Source of the DNA: Pichia kudriavzevii
Lineage: Eukaryota; Ascomycota; Pichiomycetes; Pichiales; Pichiaceae
Assembly: GCF_003054445.1 (NCBI RefSeq)
Contig: NC_042510.1
Coordinates: 62,001-126,000 of the forward strand
Reading direction: 5' to 3'
DNA length: 64,000 bases
Shown here: piece by piece, positions 15,746-25,671 of the stretch
How the letters are laid out: every line of letters starts with the position of its first letter
Position numbering within the stretch: position 1 is the first letter of the stretch
Notes under the pieces: model-generated
The model's input: only the letters and a program-made list of their open reading frames with translations
What the model was told of the DNA's origin: nothing
The model's database searches: none
Position numbers and translations under genes: made by a program

Positions 15746-18553
15746 ATGGCACTTGTTTGCTACCGAAAAGATCCCGTTTTCCCACCTTTCTTGTTTTTCC
15801 AACTAGGGGTGTTATATGTACAAATTGCCAATCCAGTTCCTTCCTCTGTCCTTTCCTTCTTTCCAAGAGTATACCCAACAATGCCTCTACAGGACCCCGA
15901 TGTGGACCATATGGCGGACGGTCTGGCCAACACTAGTCTGGGATCCGGCAATTCAAACGACTCAGATGACAGATCTGTCCAATCTTATCAACCGTCAATT
16001 GAATCTTCGGATTTAAGAGGCACTCGTGAAGACGACGAGGACAACGATAATGACCAAGAGTACAAACAGGATCATCCAAGGAACACAAGACGGATCTCCA
16101 TCCAAGATGCAACATCCATTATTGGTGGCTCGGATATCAAGAGAACATTATCAAGAAGCACTGCCCAGGGCCATCAACATGGGAAATTCTCGGATCACAA
16201 CGGAATACCGAAAACTCACAGCCAAGAGGAAAGTAATAAGGCAAGTACCAGTCCTAATGCAAGTGTAAGTACAAGTGCAAGTGCAAGTGCAAATTACAAT
16301 GACAATGGCAACGATAATGACAATGATTTTACGAGTGCCATTAACCCAGATACTAGCCATGGAGAGGAAGAGACATACTCAAATATGAAGGAGAGAGAAT
16401 CCACAAAGAGGGTTTTCAACTTCTCCATGCTTTTCTCCTCTGAGGCAGATACCATTGAACCTGAATTGAACCTCATCCGGCGCCAAAAATTTGCAATCCA
16501 AAATCACCTTTCAAACTTACATCATCAAATCAACGGCAGACATGATACTTTCCCACATGTCTCCAAGACTATCAGGAGAATCACTAAATATTTACCATTC
16601 AAGTCCTCACATTCCTCTGGCTCCAAAATCATCAAGAAGGCTGCATATCCTAAAGCCCCATTACCACCATCCAACGTGAAGGTCTATTGGGAAGATATCC
16701 AAAACGACCGATGTTTCGAAACACACGAACATATTAGATCCAAATTGGAACGACAAGAATCTCTGAGTACAATTGAAGAGGCAAAGTATTACAGAGATAC
16801 TGACCACTATGATGATGGTAAAATGAAGGCCCTAAGGGACTCGATAATCAATAATGCAGTCCCCATGCAGTTGACTAAGTCGATTGGTCATAAATTCTCG
16901 AGCCTAACTTCACCTACAACGACAAATAACCAAGTGATGGAATCAAACCAAATCCCTCAACCTCAAGAACGTACACAGTTGAGTCTATCAAAATCAAATA
17001 CAATCAATTCCAGTATTCTCGACGATAACTCCAAGTTACTCTCTTCTAGAGCAATGTCACCAGCTCATAATAATTCTCTGTTGAAAGATAGTGATCCAGA
17101 GATGGAAATTTACGACCAATTGGATGGTGATGTTCTAGTGCTGGGTGGTTATAGAGGCTCGATTCTAAGAGACTCTCACACACACCAGAGGGCTTGGATT
17201 CCAGTCATTAAGGCCGGTCTTAATATACGTAAAATCAACCTACAGATTGGTCCCCATGAGGAGGATGAATTGAATGAATTAAACTCTCGTCAAGTTATTG
17301 AAAACCATATACTTGATCCGTCGGATCCAAGGTACCCAAAAGTATACCCCGACGGAATGCTAACTCATATTGGGCCTGTTGATATATCCAAGAAGTTGAT
17401 CAAGAGGCTTAACTTGAATCCCAGAGTCCACGCTAGAGATTGGGGTTATGATTGGCGACTATCTCCTGAATTGACAGCCCGTCAACTGCATGACGAGATT
17501 GAACAGATTGTGGAAAATCAAAAGGATGGTGACAAGAAAGGTGTTATACTAATTGCCCACTCAATGGGCGGAATCGTTGCACATGGTGCAATGGTCTTGA
17601 ATCCAAAACTGGTTAGAGGTATAATTTATGCAGGTACACCCATGCCCTGCTGTAATGTCTTGGGTCCTTTAAGATTCAGTGATTCGATCTTGTTAAACAA
17701 AGAAATCTTATCAAATGAGGTCAATTTCTTTATTAGAAGTAGTTTTGTCTTTTTACCACCAAGCTGGGGTGGTGAGGATGAAGATGGTAAAAATGGTGGC
17801 ATGTGTTTATTCAGAGACCTAGAAACCGGAAAGAGGATCAAAGTGGACTTCTGGGATCCCTGGAACTGGGTTGAATTCAACTTGAATCCCCTAGTTTCAA
17901 GTGTTCGATTGAAAAACGACGTTAAACATGGTATTATAAAAGTCAATGAAATCAAAGATTTACAATTACGGCAAGAAATTGATCAAATGTTGAAAAAAAT
18001 CAAAATTGATCCTGAAACTGAACTGATTGTACAGGACGAAATCTCGAAACTATCGCATCCAACAGTTTCGTGGATAGACTCTTATACTTATTTGAAAAGG
18101 ACATTATCTAAAACGAAAAAGTTCTTAAAGAGTTTTGAGCGTGACCCAAGCATAAAATACCCTCCATTGGCCCAGGTTTTTTCAAATAGCGTTCCTAGCA
18201 TAAAATATTCATTGGTTAATGGTTTAGAAAGTATCAAACGTGGTGAATATTATAGGTTCTTCTACGGACCTGGTGATGGTATAGTCTATTCGGGCTGGAC
18301 TTTCCCGCGTGATATTAACCGCCATCGTTTATCTGGTGAAGATAAACCATATCAAGATGGTGTCGATCCGATTCCTGATGTACCTAATTGGAGGGCAAGA
18401 GAATACGGTTATGGTGAAAAATACGCCTTTGATTTGTGTGGCAGATTTAAAGGAACCTGTGGACATATTGGTTTGTTAGCCGATTTGAAGCTCGTTGGAC
18501 AGGCCTTGAAAGCTATACGGGATGAAGAACTCAAGAGGTCCCAAACGATCTAA
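15746..18553 (+). CDS. LCAT-like alpha/beta-hydrolase, homologue of S. cerevisiae YJR098C
   Basis: A large protein with a lipase/acyltransferase-like alpha/beta-hydrolase domain in its second half. The signature AHSMGG places the nucleophile serine at about residue 606, preceded by VLVLGGYRGSILRD and the ARDWGYDWRLSPE segment seen in lecithin:cholesterol acyltransferase relatives. The family has no established substrate. The N-terminal half is disordered, acidic and Asn/Ser-rich. The frame opens with an ATG at 15746, but the sequence up to the next ATG at 15881 is translated pyrimidine-rich leader, so 15881 (MPLQDPDVDH, 890 residues) is a credible and perhaps likelier start. It is convergent with the DPH4/JJJ3 gene, the same neighbour and orientation as YJR098C in S. 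cerevisiae, which supports the call. Confidence 0.82.
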   Translation: MALVCYRKDPVFPPFLFFQLGVLYVQIANPVPSSVLSFFPRVYPTMPLQDPDVDHMADGLANTSLGSGNSNDSDDRSVQSYQPSIESSDLRGTREDDEDNDNDQEYKQDHPRNTRRISIQDATSIIGGSDIKRTLSRSTAQGHQHGKFSDHNGIPKTHSQEESNKASTSPNASVSTSASASANYNDNGNDNDNDFTSAINPDTSHGEEETYSNMKERESTKRVFNFSMLFSSEADTIEPELNLIRRQKFAIQNHLSNLHHQINGRHDTFPHVSKTIRRITKYLPFKSSHSSGSKIIKKAAYPKAPLPPSNVKVYWEDIQNDRCFETHEHIRSKLERQESLSTIEEAKYYRDTDHYDDGKMKALRDSIINNAVPMQLTKSIGHKFSSLTSPTTTNNQVMESNQIPQPQERTQLSLSKSNTINSSILDDNSKLLSSRAMSPAHNNSLLKDSDPEMEIYDQLDGDVLVLGGYRGSILRDSHTHQRAWIPVIKAGLNIRKINLQIGPHEEDELNELNSRQVIENHILDPSDPRYPKVYPDGMLTHIGPVDISKKLIKRLNLNPRVHARDWGYDWRLSPELTARQLHDEIEQIVENQKDGDKKGVILIAHSMGGIVAHGAMVLNPKLVRGIIYAGTPMPCCNVLGPLRFSDSILLNKEILSNEVNFFIRSSFVFLPPSWGGEDEDGKNGGMCLFRDLETGKRIKVDFWDPWNWVEFNLNPLVSSVRLKNDVKHGIIKVNEIKDLQLRQEIDQMLKKIKIDPETELIVQDEISKLSHPTVSWIDSYTYLKRTLSKTKKFLKSFERDPSIKYPPLAQVFSNSVPSIKYSLVNGLESIKRGEYYRFFYGPGDGIVYSGWTFPRDINRHRLSGEDKPYQDGVDPIPDVPNWRAREYGYGEKYAFDLCGRFKGTCGHIGLLADLKLVGQALKAIRDEELKRSQTI

Positions 18554-18730
18554 CGACTCACAGTTTAATTTTCATGGCCAATCTAACATTTACCCTTATC
18601 CTTTAACCCTTTAACTATATTCGCCTCGTTTACCTGCACCTCGTCTGCCTTTATTTCTAGATTAATGTGACTATGAGTATTAATATTTTTTTTTTCCTTC
18701 CCCTTGTTTATTAATAATTAATTCCCATTT

Positions 18731-19234
18731 CTATTGTATCGAGTAATCAACACAAAGCCACAGGCTACATGAAGAACATTGGAGTAGAATTCTATACGTT
18801 CCGTGTTCATCTTCTTCGTTATCCTTATTATTTTCAAAGACACCATTCTCCAGGTCTTGTTCCCCAACCTGGAAACCTTCATGGCACTGGCAACGTGGGC
18901 AATCGTGGACAAATCTCTCTCCATCTTCCACGAATTCAGACAAGTCAAAATGATCGATTCCATCAGTGTCAATTCCCATGCTGTCGACTAGCCCTAGCTT
19001 GATATAGTAGTCATGTAGTTGTTTGTCATATGCAATCCTCTCATCGTCATTTATTAGTGTACGATAGGCTTGCTGGATTACGGGAATTGAGTAGGTGTTT
19101 GCGTTCGGGTTAGACTTGTCGGGGTGGTTTGTCAGGAGTAACCTATGGTATGCTGTCTTTATGCTATCTCTCTCTGCATCCTTTGATACTCCAAGTATTT
19201 CATAAAACGAAACGTGGTTTGCGTGCAGTGTCAT
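18731..19234 (-). CDS. JJJ3: Diphthamide biosynthesis J-protein Dph4/Jjj3
   Basis: Jjj3 (Dph4) donates electrons or iron to Dph3/Dph1-Dph2 in the first step of diphthamide synthesis on elongation factor 2. The 167-residue product has an N-terminal J domain (residues 8-75) with the HPDK motif at 37-40, and a C-terminal CSL-type zinc finger. The zinc finger has CPRCQC and, after an acidic insert, LLQCSSCSLWLCVDY, giving the paired CxxC ligands. The start used is the ATG at 19234. It is convergent with the hydrolase gene on its left, an arrangement also found in S. cerevisiae. Confidence 0.93.
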   Translation of the reverse strand: MTLHANHVSFYEILGVSKDAERDSIKTAYHRLLLTNHPDKSNPNANTYSIPVIQQAYRTLINDDERIAYDKQLHDYYIKLGLVDSMGIDTDGIDHFDLSEFVEDGERFVHDCPRCQCHEGFQVGEQDLENGVFENNKDNEEDEHGTYRILLQCSSCSLWLCVDYSIQ

Positions 19235-19530
19235 AATCAAGAGCTGGTCGGCAGTGTTTCAGATTGTCCTGATTCAGTTTCGCCTATACAAAAGCAACAG
19301 AAGCAACGTAAATGTGATTAAGTCCGAATTTCAAACTGAATTTAAGATACCAAAATAGTGAAACATCGAAATAGTGAAATTTCAAATTTTTTTTTTCTCT
19401 CATGCTTGCTGAACTTTTTCAATTCAACTGAAAAAATTACACATAAAAAAAAAATTTTCTGAAACTTCAACAGATTCAAATCACACAACTCAGGTTGGTT
19501 TTTTCACAATCAGGATCAAGGGAAAGAGTC

Positions 19531-20838
19531 ATGGGTAAACATAGTAAAGAGTCTATTCCTGTAGTTGCTGAGCCTGGGGATGCAGTTATTGCAAGTTTCA
19601 CCAATTCCGGGACCATTTCGAACGATGTGACCTTTGATGTTTTCGCAGCAAAGGGTAAGAAGATGATACTACATGGAGAATCAAAGAACGATGAACTACA
19701 ATATGATGCAGAAGAATTAGACGACTCTCAATATCTCATTGGTATTTACGATTCCTCAAACAAAAAAATAAAGTTGGTTCCAAGCTCCAAGATGTTCAGC
19801 GGACGTGTACAATCAAACAGTTCATTAATTAATGACGCAAAGTTGGTGAAAAAGCTGAAACGTAAAGATCTTAGTGAGGAAGGTACCTTTGTGGAGCGTA
19901 GGAATGCGTTGGGTGAAGAGTTTGGTACAAAGAAGGCAAAGAAGGCGATTAACGATGCCGCAAGAAACAGAATTGATGCAGCGATGTTGGAAGATTCACA
20001 GCTTGATATAGTTGATGGTATCAGAGAAAGCACCAAGAGTATTCCTGATAGAAATGAAATGGCCAAGATGGTGGAAAAGGAGAACAGAGTCATTCCTAAA
20101 TTTCACGAAGATGCCACCAACGTTGAAGATATCTATCCAATTGAGGAAATTGTACCTGATGATATTCTTTCTGTTTTCCCAGTTGATATCTTCTTTAAAC
20201 CAATTGAAAGTGATGAAGACAGTGATGACAAGAAGGATGAGTTATTGACCAAGTTAGAATATTTGCCGTATGTTCCGGGCAAGGATCGTGGATTGGCGCA
20301 TCAAAAGAAGTCTATTTTCGGACGTTTGATAAAATCACTATTGAGCGAATCTTCAAATGGTAACATCAATGAAGATCTGAGATGGAAAGCACAGTTGGTT
20401 TCGTTCACATCGATGTTAATCGGGTTATATTTTAACCGCCGCTTGAGCAAAAGAGAGAAATTGATTGAATCATTCACCAACCTACCTCCAGCTAGAGGTA
20501 TTAATTACATGTTGGCATTGTTTGGAGATTCAAAGAGGAACAACTTCAACTATGACCGTGACATCAAATTCTATACGATCGGGCCTAAGGAGGAAGATAA
20601 ACTATTATGTCATATCATTGTTTTATTGTTAAAACTATTTGACTATAGATTGGAATTGTCAAGTTTAGCAGCAGACTTAAGCTTGAAGCCGTCCAGGTTA
20701 TTGACATTAGTTCGGACCTTAGGTTGTACTGTTGTTGTTGCAAATAAAGGTGATGGAAAGGAAAATGCAGGCTCTAAGTTTGCTACTTTGAAAGTCCCAT
20801 TTAAAGTTCCTGAGATTGCTAGAAGATTTAGGAGATGA
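19531..20838 (+). CDS. RPA49: RNA polymerase I subunit A49
   Basis: A49 forms a TFIIF-like heterodimer with A34.5 on RNA polymerase I and aids rDNA initiation and elongation in the nucleolus. The 435-residue product is close to the S. cerevisiae length (415). It has the N-terminal dimerisation barrel (residues 1-100, with VFAAKGKKMILHGES), the hallmark linker RRNALGEEFGTKKAKKAI and NRIDAAMLEDSQLDIVDGIR near residues 128-175, and the C-terminal tandem winged-helix region. It ends with KVPFKVPEIARRFRR, like the yeast protein. The start is the ATG at 19531; the frame upstream has no other ATG. It is transcribed toward YTP1 (convergent). Confidence 0.95.
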   Translation: MGKHSKESIPVVAEPGDAVIASFTNSGTISNDVTFDVFAAKGKKMILHGESKNDELQYDAEELDDSQYLIGIYDSSNKKIKLVPSSKMFSGRVQSNSSLINDAKLVKKLKRKDLSEEGTFVERRNALGEEFGTKKAKKAINDAARNRIDAAMLEDSQLDIVDGIRESTKSIPDRNEMAKMVEKENRVIPKFHEDATNVEDIYPIEEIVPDDILSVFPVDIFFKPIESDEDSDDKKDELLTKLEYLPYVPGKDRGLAHQKKSIFGRLIKSLLSESSNGNINEDLRWKAQLVSFTSMLIGLYFNRRLSKREKLIESFTNLPPARGINYMLALFGDSKRNNFNYDRDIKFYTIGPKEEDKLLCHIIVLLLKLFDYRLELSSLAADLSLKPSRLLTLVRTLGCTVVVANKGDGKENAGSKFATLKVPFKVPEIARRFRR

Positions 20839-21270
20839 TCGATTACAGACTTTGTAGTTTAATGTAAAAAATTTTGAGTTATTATAAAAAAGAAATCTCG
20901 ATATATAGATCCAAGGAACAAATTAAAATAAGAGATAGTAAAACATTTATATGTAGAAGAAGGAGAAGGAGACATAAATGGCAAATTAGTTAAGTTAATA
21001 TTAAAGTTGAAGGGCATGATATAAGAAAAGTTAGTGAGTCAAATGACAGGTAATAATGATATAAAAATAGGTCGTGAAAATTCTCGTTTTTTTTAATTGT
21101 AAAATTATATGTATGTGTTTATTTTTTGAAATCTTTTGTTTTTCTTCCTTCCATTCTTTCCTTTCTTCAAGCGGAAATTAAAATAAGCAATTGGATTGAA
21201 ATTAACAGGTGGTAATGATAAGAATAATAATTGTGTGAAGCTAGATCAACTCAAACGAAGTTAACTAAGT
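20839..21270. other. Convergent 3' region between RPA49 and YTP1
   Basis: An AT-rich spacer with no gene seen. It should hold the 3' ends of both transcripts; TATATA-type efficiency elements and A-rich positioning elements are present around 20870-20960. Confidence 0.4.
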
Positions 21271-23172
21271 TCAGTTTTTCAGTCTATCCTTGATGGCAAA
21301 AAGCACCATAATCCATGCCATGAATAGACTGACGACACCAACGGAGACATTGATGGTAAACATTGGAGTCAAGCCTCTATAAGCCAAGGCTTCAATGACT
21401 TGATCAGTAGATTCCATGAAAACCAAACCACCGCAAATGAGACAGAACGATGTAATCAATTCTGTCAACGGTTTTGAAGGCAAATAACATTGGATGGATT
21501 CTTTGAATGGTGAGTAAGACATTAAAAGAAAGGTAAAGACTCTAAAAAAAGAGCCATATGTTAGCAGGGATCCCCATTGAACATGGATATCGGTTGATAA
21601 TTGAGAGGCTTGTGCGTGCTTGGACATTAACAAACCTGTCCAGAAAATGGTAAAGACAGGGAACGGGTTTGGGGAGAAACCTGGGGTTACCAGTTTATGG
21701 GAAGCGTCATTATTCAAAGTTGACTGTTTTGTTAGTTTGGAGTATAAAGATCTTCTCCAATCTGATAGTTTATGTTCGGCAATTAATCCACATAAACCGG
21801 CACCCAAATACATGAAAGCAATGGAGACATGTTGTAAATCTTTTGCCGTCCATACGCCATCCTTGGAGGCCAAATGTTCCAAGAAGATGTTTGTCGAACC
21901 ATAGAAAAATATTAAAAAGGATTCAATACCTTCAAAGGAACAAATCAATCCCGAATTCTTGGCACCGTACACTAACTTATGTAATTTGATAAAAGTAGAA
22001 TTCATTATGTTATGACCACCGGAACCTACACCTTGAATACCCGAATTCGAAGGAGGATTTATCAAATCTTGATGATGATTGAAATCAACAAAGGCGGTGT
22101 TCCAAGCACCACCAATACCTGCAAAGCAGCCGCAATATCTGGCCAATGAGATTATTCCAATAATAATAAAGACTTCTCCCTTGATAAAATGAGCCAAGAG
22201 ATTGAAAATCCTAGTCGATTGGCCCATCAAGTTCAAACATGCCACTCCTGTTGGTAGCATGACAAAATAATAGACCAGCAACCCCCAAACGGAAATATTA
22301 TGAAGAATGTTGAACAAGGACGAAAAAGTTGTAGCAAAGGATGAGATGGAATTATAGGATGATAACTTTTTAATGAGTAGATTTTGAGTTGAAGTTGAAG
22401 GAGGGGATTGAACAATTGGGGTTTTAATTGAGGAATGAAAATGAGCATCCATATCATCTTCATTGTTGATATCGAAATTCAGGCCATTTCCATTAGCGTC
22501 AACCAATTCTCTGGCATCTTCGTCGCCGTCATCTTCATAGAGAGTTGAAGCTGGGGAAGAGCTATTAGGATTTGGAGAGTTCAAATCATCCAAATGGATG
22601 TTCAAGCCAGGGAGTTTCGAGTAGTTTGAATGGGAGAGATACTTACTCAGTGAGTAAAGGGTTGTTAGAGCCGTTTGAATGATTGAGAAAAAAAGTAAAC
22701 CTGTCACCAACTTTGAATAAGCCATATTGGGGAAGAGTTCGGGGACATTATTGATGTAGACCGAGTATAGAATGCATGCCAGCGTTGTTATTAAGACATT
22801 GACATAATTAAGGGGGAGTAAATAAGAGGAATTGATGTTATTGAAAACCAAGAGTAATGGATAAATGAGAAAACAAGAGAGTAATAAGAGGGAGATATGG
22901 GAGAAAAGAAGATGTTGGTGACTGGACTCTAGGGTGAGGTAAGTTGTAGTGTTATAAGCCTCCCAATAGAGCTTCTGCTGAGGTGAAAGTTCCGTGTCCA
23001 GGATAGGGACACCATGTAGATGGTGATGTCCCCAAGGCTCCGGGGTTTGGGTGACGTTCTGCGGGATTAAACGGGATGGTTGCATGTCTTGCTCTTGCTC
23101 TTGCGAATGAGTGTGGGCATTGGCCACTGTAGCTAGAGCTAAGATGGACGAGATGATATGTAGAGTCTTCAT
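21271..23172 (-). CDS. YTP1: Ytp1-family multispanning membrane protein
   Basis: Ytp1 is a fungal membrane protein of unknown biochemical role, first noted for similarity to respiratory-chain proteins. The 633-residue product starts with a signal peptide (MKTLHIISSILALATVANA) followed by a His/Gln/Glu-rich luminal stretch containing HHHLHG. Two groups of transmembrane segments follow, about four at residues 85-180 and about seven from 285 to the C-terminus, separated by an acidic Asn/Ser-rich loop. The FGYSTN-like IFFYGSTNIFLEHLASKDG and FIGAG-like FMYLGAGLCGLIAEHKLSDWR segments match the Ytp1 C-terminal domain. The first in-frame ATG gives a clean signal peptide, which fixes the start. Confidence 0.85.
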   Translation of the reverse strand: MKTLHIISSILALATVANAHTHSQEQEQDMQPSRLIPQNVTQTPEPWGHHHLHGVPILDTELSPQQKLYWEAYNTTTYLTLESSHQHLLFSHISLLLLSCFLIYPLLLVFNNINSSYLLPLNYVNVLITTLACILYSVYINNVPELFPNMAYSKLVTGLLFFSIIQTALTTLYSLSKYLSHSNYSKLPGLNIHLDDLNSPNPNSSSPASTLYEDDGDEDARELVDANGNGLNFDINNEDDMDAHFHSSIKTPIVQSPPSTSTQNLLIKKLSSYNSISSFATTFSSLFNILHNISVWGLLVYYFVMLPTGVACLNLMGQSTRIFNLLAHFIKGEVFIIIGIISLARYCGCFAGIGGAWNTAFVDFNHHQDLINPPSNSGIQGVGSGGHNIMNSTFIKLHKLVYGAKNSGLICSFEGIESFLIFFYGSTNIFLEHLASKDGVWTAKDLQHVSIAFMYLGAGLCGLIAEHKLSDWRRSLYSKLTKQSTLNNDASHKLVTPGFSPNPFPVFTIFWTGLLMSKHAQASQLSTDIHVQWGSLLTYGSFFRVFTFLLMSYSPFKESIQCYLPSKPLTELITSFCLICGGLVFMESTDQVIEALAYRGLTPMFTINVSVGVVSLFMAWIMVLFAIKDRLKN

Positions 23173-23708
23173 TGGCCTTGGTAAAAGAGGACAGAACCAA
23201 GGAGCAAGCAAAGAAAAGAGGCAATGACGGAAATAACACGGACGTTAAAAAGGTTTCGGAATCGGGGTCTTTTATTTAACTTTATGTGTTTGTGTTTGTG
23301 TATATTTTTGTTTTTTTTTTTTTAATCTCTCACTTCTCCTATCGCATTTAAACTAAATCCACTAGGCTCAGTTTCATTTTGGTCCATGCCATGCTTTGGC
23401 CTTGCTATCCCAAATTGGGAATGGAGCAAATTTTGGTATTGTTTAGTCTCTAGCACATATTTTTTTTTTGGGTTCTAATGAGCCGTTTTTTCCCCGTTTG
23501 GGCGTATCCGCATTGGGAAAAGAACGAAATGGAAAGAAATGGAACAAAATGGAAAAAATAATTCAAAAATAAAAAGAGTTAAAAAAATAAAAATAAAAAG
23601 AGTTAAAAAATAAAAATAAAAAGAGTTAAAAAATAAAAAAGGGGGGAGTTTTTCGTTTTTTTGTTTTTTTTTTTTTTTTGGCATGTTGTCTGGTGTCGAT
23701 GTGATGCA
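23173..23708. other. Intergenic region between GLC8 and YTP1 with A/T-rich tandem repeat
   Basis: It contains the YTP1 promoter (about 23173-23350) and the 3' end of GLC8, but no gene. A T13 tract lies near 23310, a T14 tract near 23660, and the tandem repeat listed next. Confidence 0.45.
23565..23640. repeat. A-rich tandem repeat, about 3 copies of a 23-25 bp unit
   Basis: The AAAATAAAAAGAGTT block recurs three times with AAAAAATAAA spacers (23565-23640), just downstream of GLC8. Confidence 0.85.
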
Positions 23709-24368
23709 TTAGTCGACATTTCTATTGTCTCTATCGTTATCTTGGATATCATTGTGATTGTTGCTATTGTCTTGTTCTTCTCCTTCTTCCTCAACAAACA
23801 CCTTCTTCTTTAATGGAAGCGCCTTCATATGATAATGCCTTCTCCTCATCTCCTCGAATTTAGAATGTTTGCTGGCAGCATCGGGAAGATAGCTAGCAGA
23901 CTCTTCTTGCGATTCCTCAGAACCACTATCGACCTTCTCTATATCTCCATTCTCAACATCGTCAGCATCGTCTTCCCCCTCTCCAAGGACAAACCCATCG
24001 TCCTCGTCAATGGCCTCTCCCTTTTCCTCCTCATTGTCCTCTCTGTAGTAGTCGTTATTAGGATCGAACCCGCCCTCATAAGGCGTCTTTGGCTCGTCGA
24101 TCTTCATTGTAGCAGACTTGCCCAACTCATTGATAATCAAGTTCTTCTCGTCCCATTTGAGCTGCTCCTCGCTAAGATGCTCCTGATCATGCTTCTCCCT
24201 CGTAGTGAAGGCAGTCCCTGCCGGACGGGCCTTCCCCGCCTGCGCATTCAGCAGTGTATTGGCTATAACGGCCTTCCGATCAAACGACGTCTCTCCAGCC
24301 AGCTCGTTCGGAGACTCCTTCCGATACGAGGCGTCCGCAATGGCATTCTTTAATATTCCCTTACCCAT
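23709..24368 (-). CDS. GLC8: Protein phosphatase 1 regulator Glc8 (inhibitor-2 family)
   Basis: Glc8 is the yeast inhibitor-2-type activator of the PP1 catalytic subunit Glc7, affecting glycogen metabolism and chromosome segregation. The 219-residue product starts MGKGILKNA, containing the GILK motif of inhibitor-2. It has LKWDEKNLIINE near residue 71, which corresponds to the region holding the Pho85-phosphorylated site in the family. An acidic middle follows, then HSKFEEMRRRHYHMKALPLKKK, the inhibitor-2 helix that covers the PP1 active site. The C-terminal tail is low-complexity Asn/Asp. It lies beside the SPOUT methyltransferase gene on the same strand; the S. cerevisiae counterparts (YMR311C and YMR310C) are also neighbours. 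Confidence 0.88.
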   Translation of the reverse strand: MGKGILKNAIADASYRKESPNELAGETSFDRKAVIANTLLNAQAGKARPAGTAFTTREKHDQEHLSEEQLKWDEKNLIINELGKSATMKIDEPKTPYEGGFDPNNDYYREDNEEEKGEAIDEDDGFVLGEGEDDADDVENGDIEKVDSGSEESQEESASYLPDAASKHSKFEEMRRRHYHMKALPLKKKVFVEEEGEEQDNSNNHNDIQDNDRDNRNVD

Positions 24369-24726
24369 GGCGGATATTGGTTTCGTAGTCCAATTTTAAT
24401 TGCTCTATATAATTCAAACCAAAGGCTATGCTCAAGCTGTAATCAAAATCGTCCGTAGAAAGTTCTCAAGTTATTCGTTGTATCTCCACTAGACGGTATC
24501 ACAAACACGTAGACGTTGATATGTGTGTGTGTGTGTGTGTGTTTGTTTGTGTATGACCTGCACAAGTGTGGGTGAGCGTGTGGATATATATCTATTTTAG
24601 GTGTTTATACATGTAATGTATAGGTACATATATAGATAGATATAAATATATATATACATATACATGTATATAAAAAATGAATGCGGGAAATCAATGACTT
24701 TGCTTGCCTCCGTATTCGATTTCAAG
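24369..24726. other. GLC8 promoter and 3' end of the SPOUT gene, with (GT)n and TATA-rich tracts
   Basis: No gene is seen. A (GT)10 run lies at 24521-24541. Between 24590 and 24670 there are TATATA/TACATA runs. The (GT)n tract sits about 155 bp before the GLC8 start codon. Confidence 0.5.
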
Positions 24727-24915
24727 CTACACTTTTGCCACTGTTAAAACTAGCGCGTCGTCCATTCTCAGAGGGGGCTCGGCTACAACAAGCTCGCTGT
24801 CGCAGAGCTCTCTTAATGAAGTTCTGTTGCTTACTATAACCACCAATGCCTGCTTTTGGTCTTTATTAACAAGAGAGACGTATTTTGGAAGTGGTTGCAA
24901 TGCCAACGTCTCCTT

Positions 24916-24951
<36 letters not shown>

Positions 24952-25671
24952 ATTGTTGTCGTGGTCGTTGCCGTTGCCGTTGTCGTAGTTGTTGTCGTTG
25001 CCGCTGTCCGGCTTGGAGAAGACGCCCCTGCTGGGAACATACACTCCATGAGTATATTCGATACTGCTCTCAGTAAAGACACTCTCCACATTGCTGGCTA
25101 TACGTACAGTGTAGCCAATATATCCGTAAGCGTCTCGTCCAGAGACAACGTTCTTGGTCTTCATGTCCACACTAACTCGGACATGAAGCGGCAATGGATC
25201 CTTTACCTCAACCACTTCCCGTTCGCCAACGAGAACATACCTCGTGGTCCGGGCACTCTTGGACGCCTTGTGAACCTTCCCGCTGGCACTTTTGTGCCCC
25301 CTGGCCTTCTTCCAGATCGAGAGTCCCTCCCTGTAGGGGGAGCTCTTGTCGGCATGAGAATTGAGGTATGTCACCAGTGTTGGGACAGGTGGGAGAGTCT
25401 TGGCCTTGCTGAATATTTTTGCAGGAACGTGTTGTTTCTTCAACACTTGGGACAAGGACTCCCTCACCAAATATCGTGGCGTCACAAAGAACTGAAACAG
25501 GGCGCCAATGGAAACAATGCATGGATCATTTGGGTCGCCTATGATGATGATCTCATTGATTTTCCTCTGTGCTGCATGTCTGGCAATGAGATGGATTGCA
25601 TAAGTAAGTTTTTCAAGACTAGGGTTTTCTCGAGAGAGTCTTTCGCCATCAAAGGCTAAACTGACAGACAT
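24727..25671 (-). CDS. Putative SPOUT-class RNA methyltransferase (YGR283C/YMR310C family, human SPOUT1-like)
   Basis: Members of this family have a knotted SPOUT methyltransferase fold with an OB-like insert. The human relative SPOUT1/CENP-32 binds RNA and spindle components. In this 314-residue protein the matching segments in order are NEIIIIGDP near residue 38, GALFQFFVTPRYLVRESL near 56, YREGLSIWKK near 113, TRYVLVGEREVVEV and PLPLHVRVSVD near 145-170, and VVSGRDAYGYIGYTVRIAS near 175. The C-terminal part is interrupted by an Asn/Asp/His repeat region (about residues 225-252, DHDHDHDH). The S. cerevisiae homologue YMR310C is also next to GLC8. The target RNA is unknown. Confidence 0.85.
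24914..24956. repeat. Hexanucleotide repeat encoding (Asp-His)n
   Basis: On the + strand the unit is GTGGTC, seven near-perfect copies, encoding His-Asp pairs on the minus strand inside the SPOUT gene; imperfect GTTGTC relatives extend the tract to about 25005. Confidence 0.9.

Noticed and set aside
24068-24084. ATCGAACCC resembling a tRNA T-loop
   Set aside because: It lies inside the GLC8 coding region and has no cloverleaf around it.
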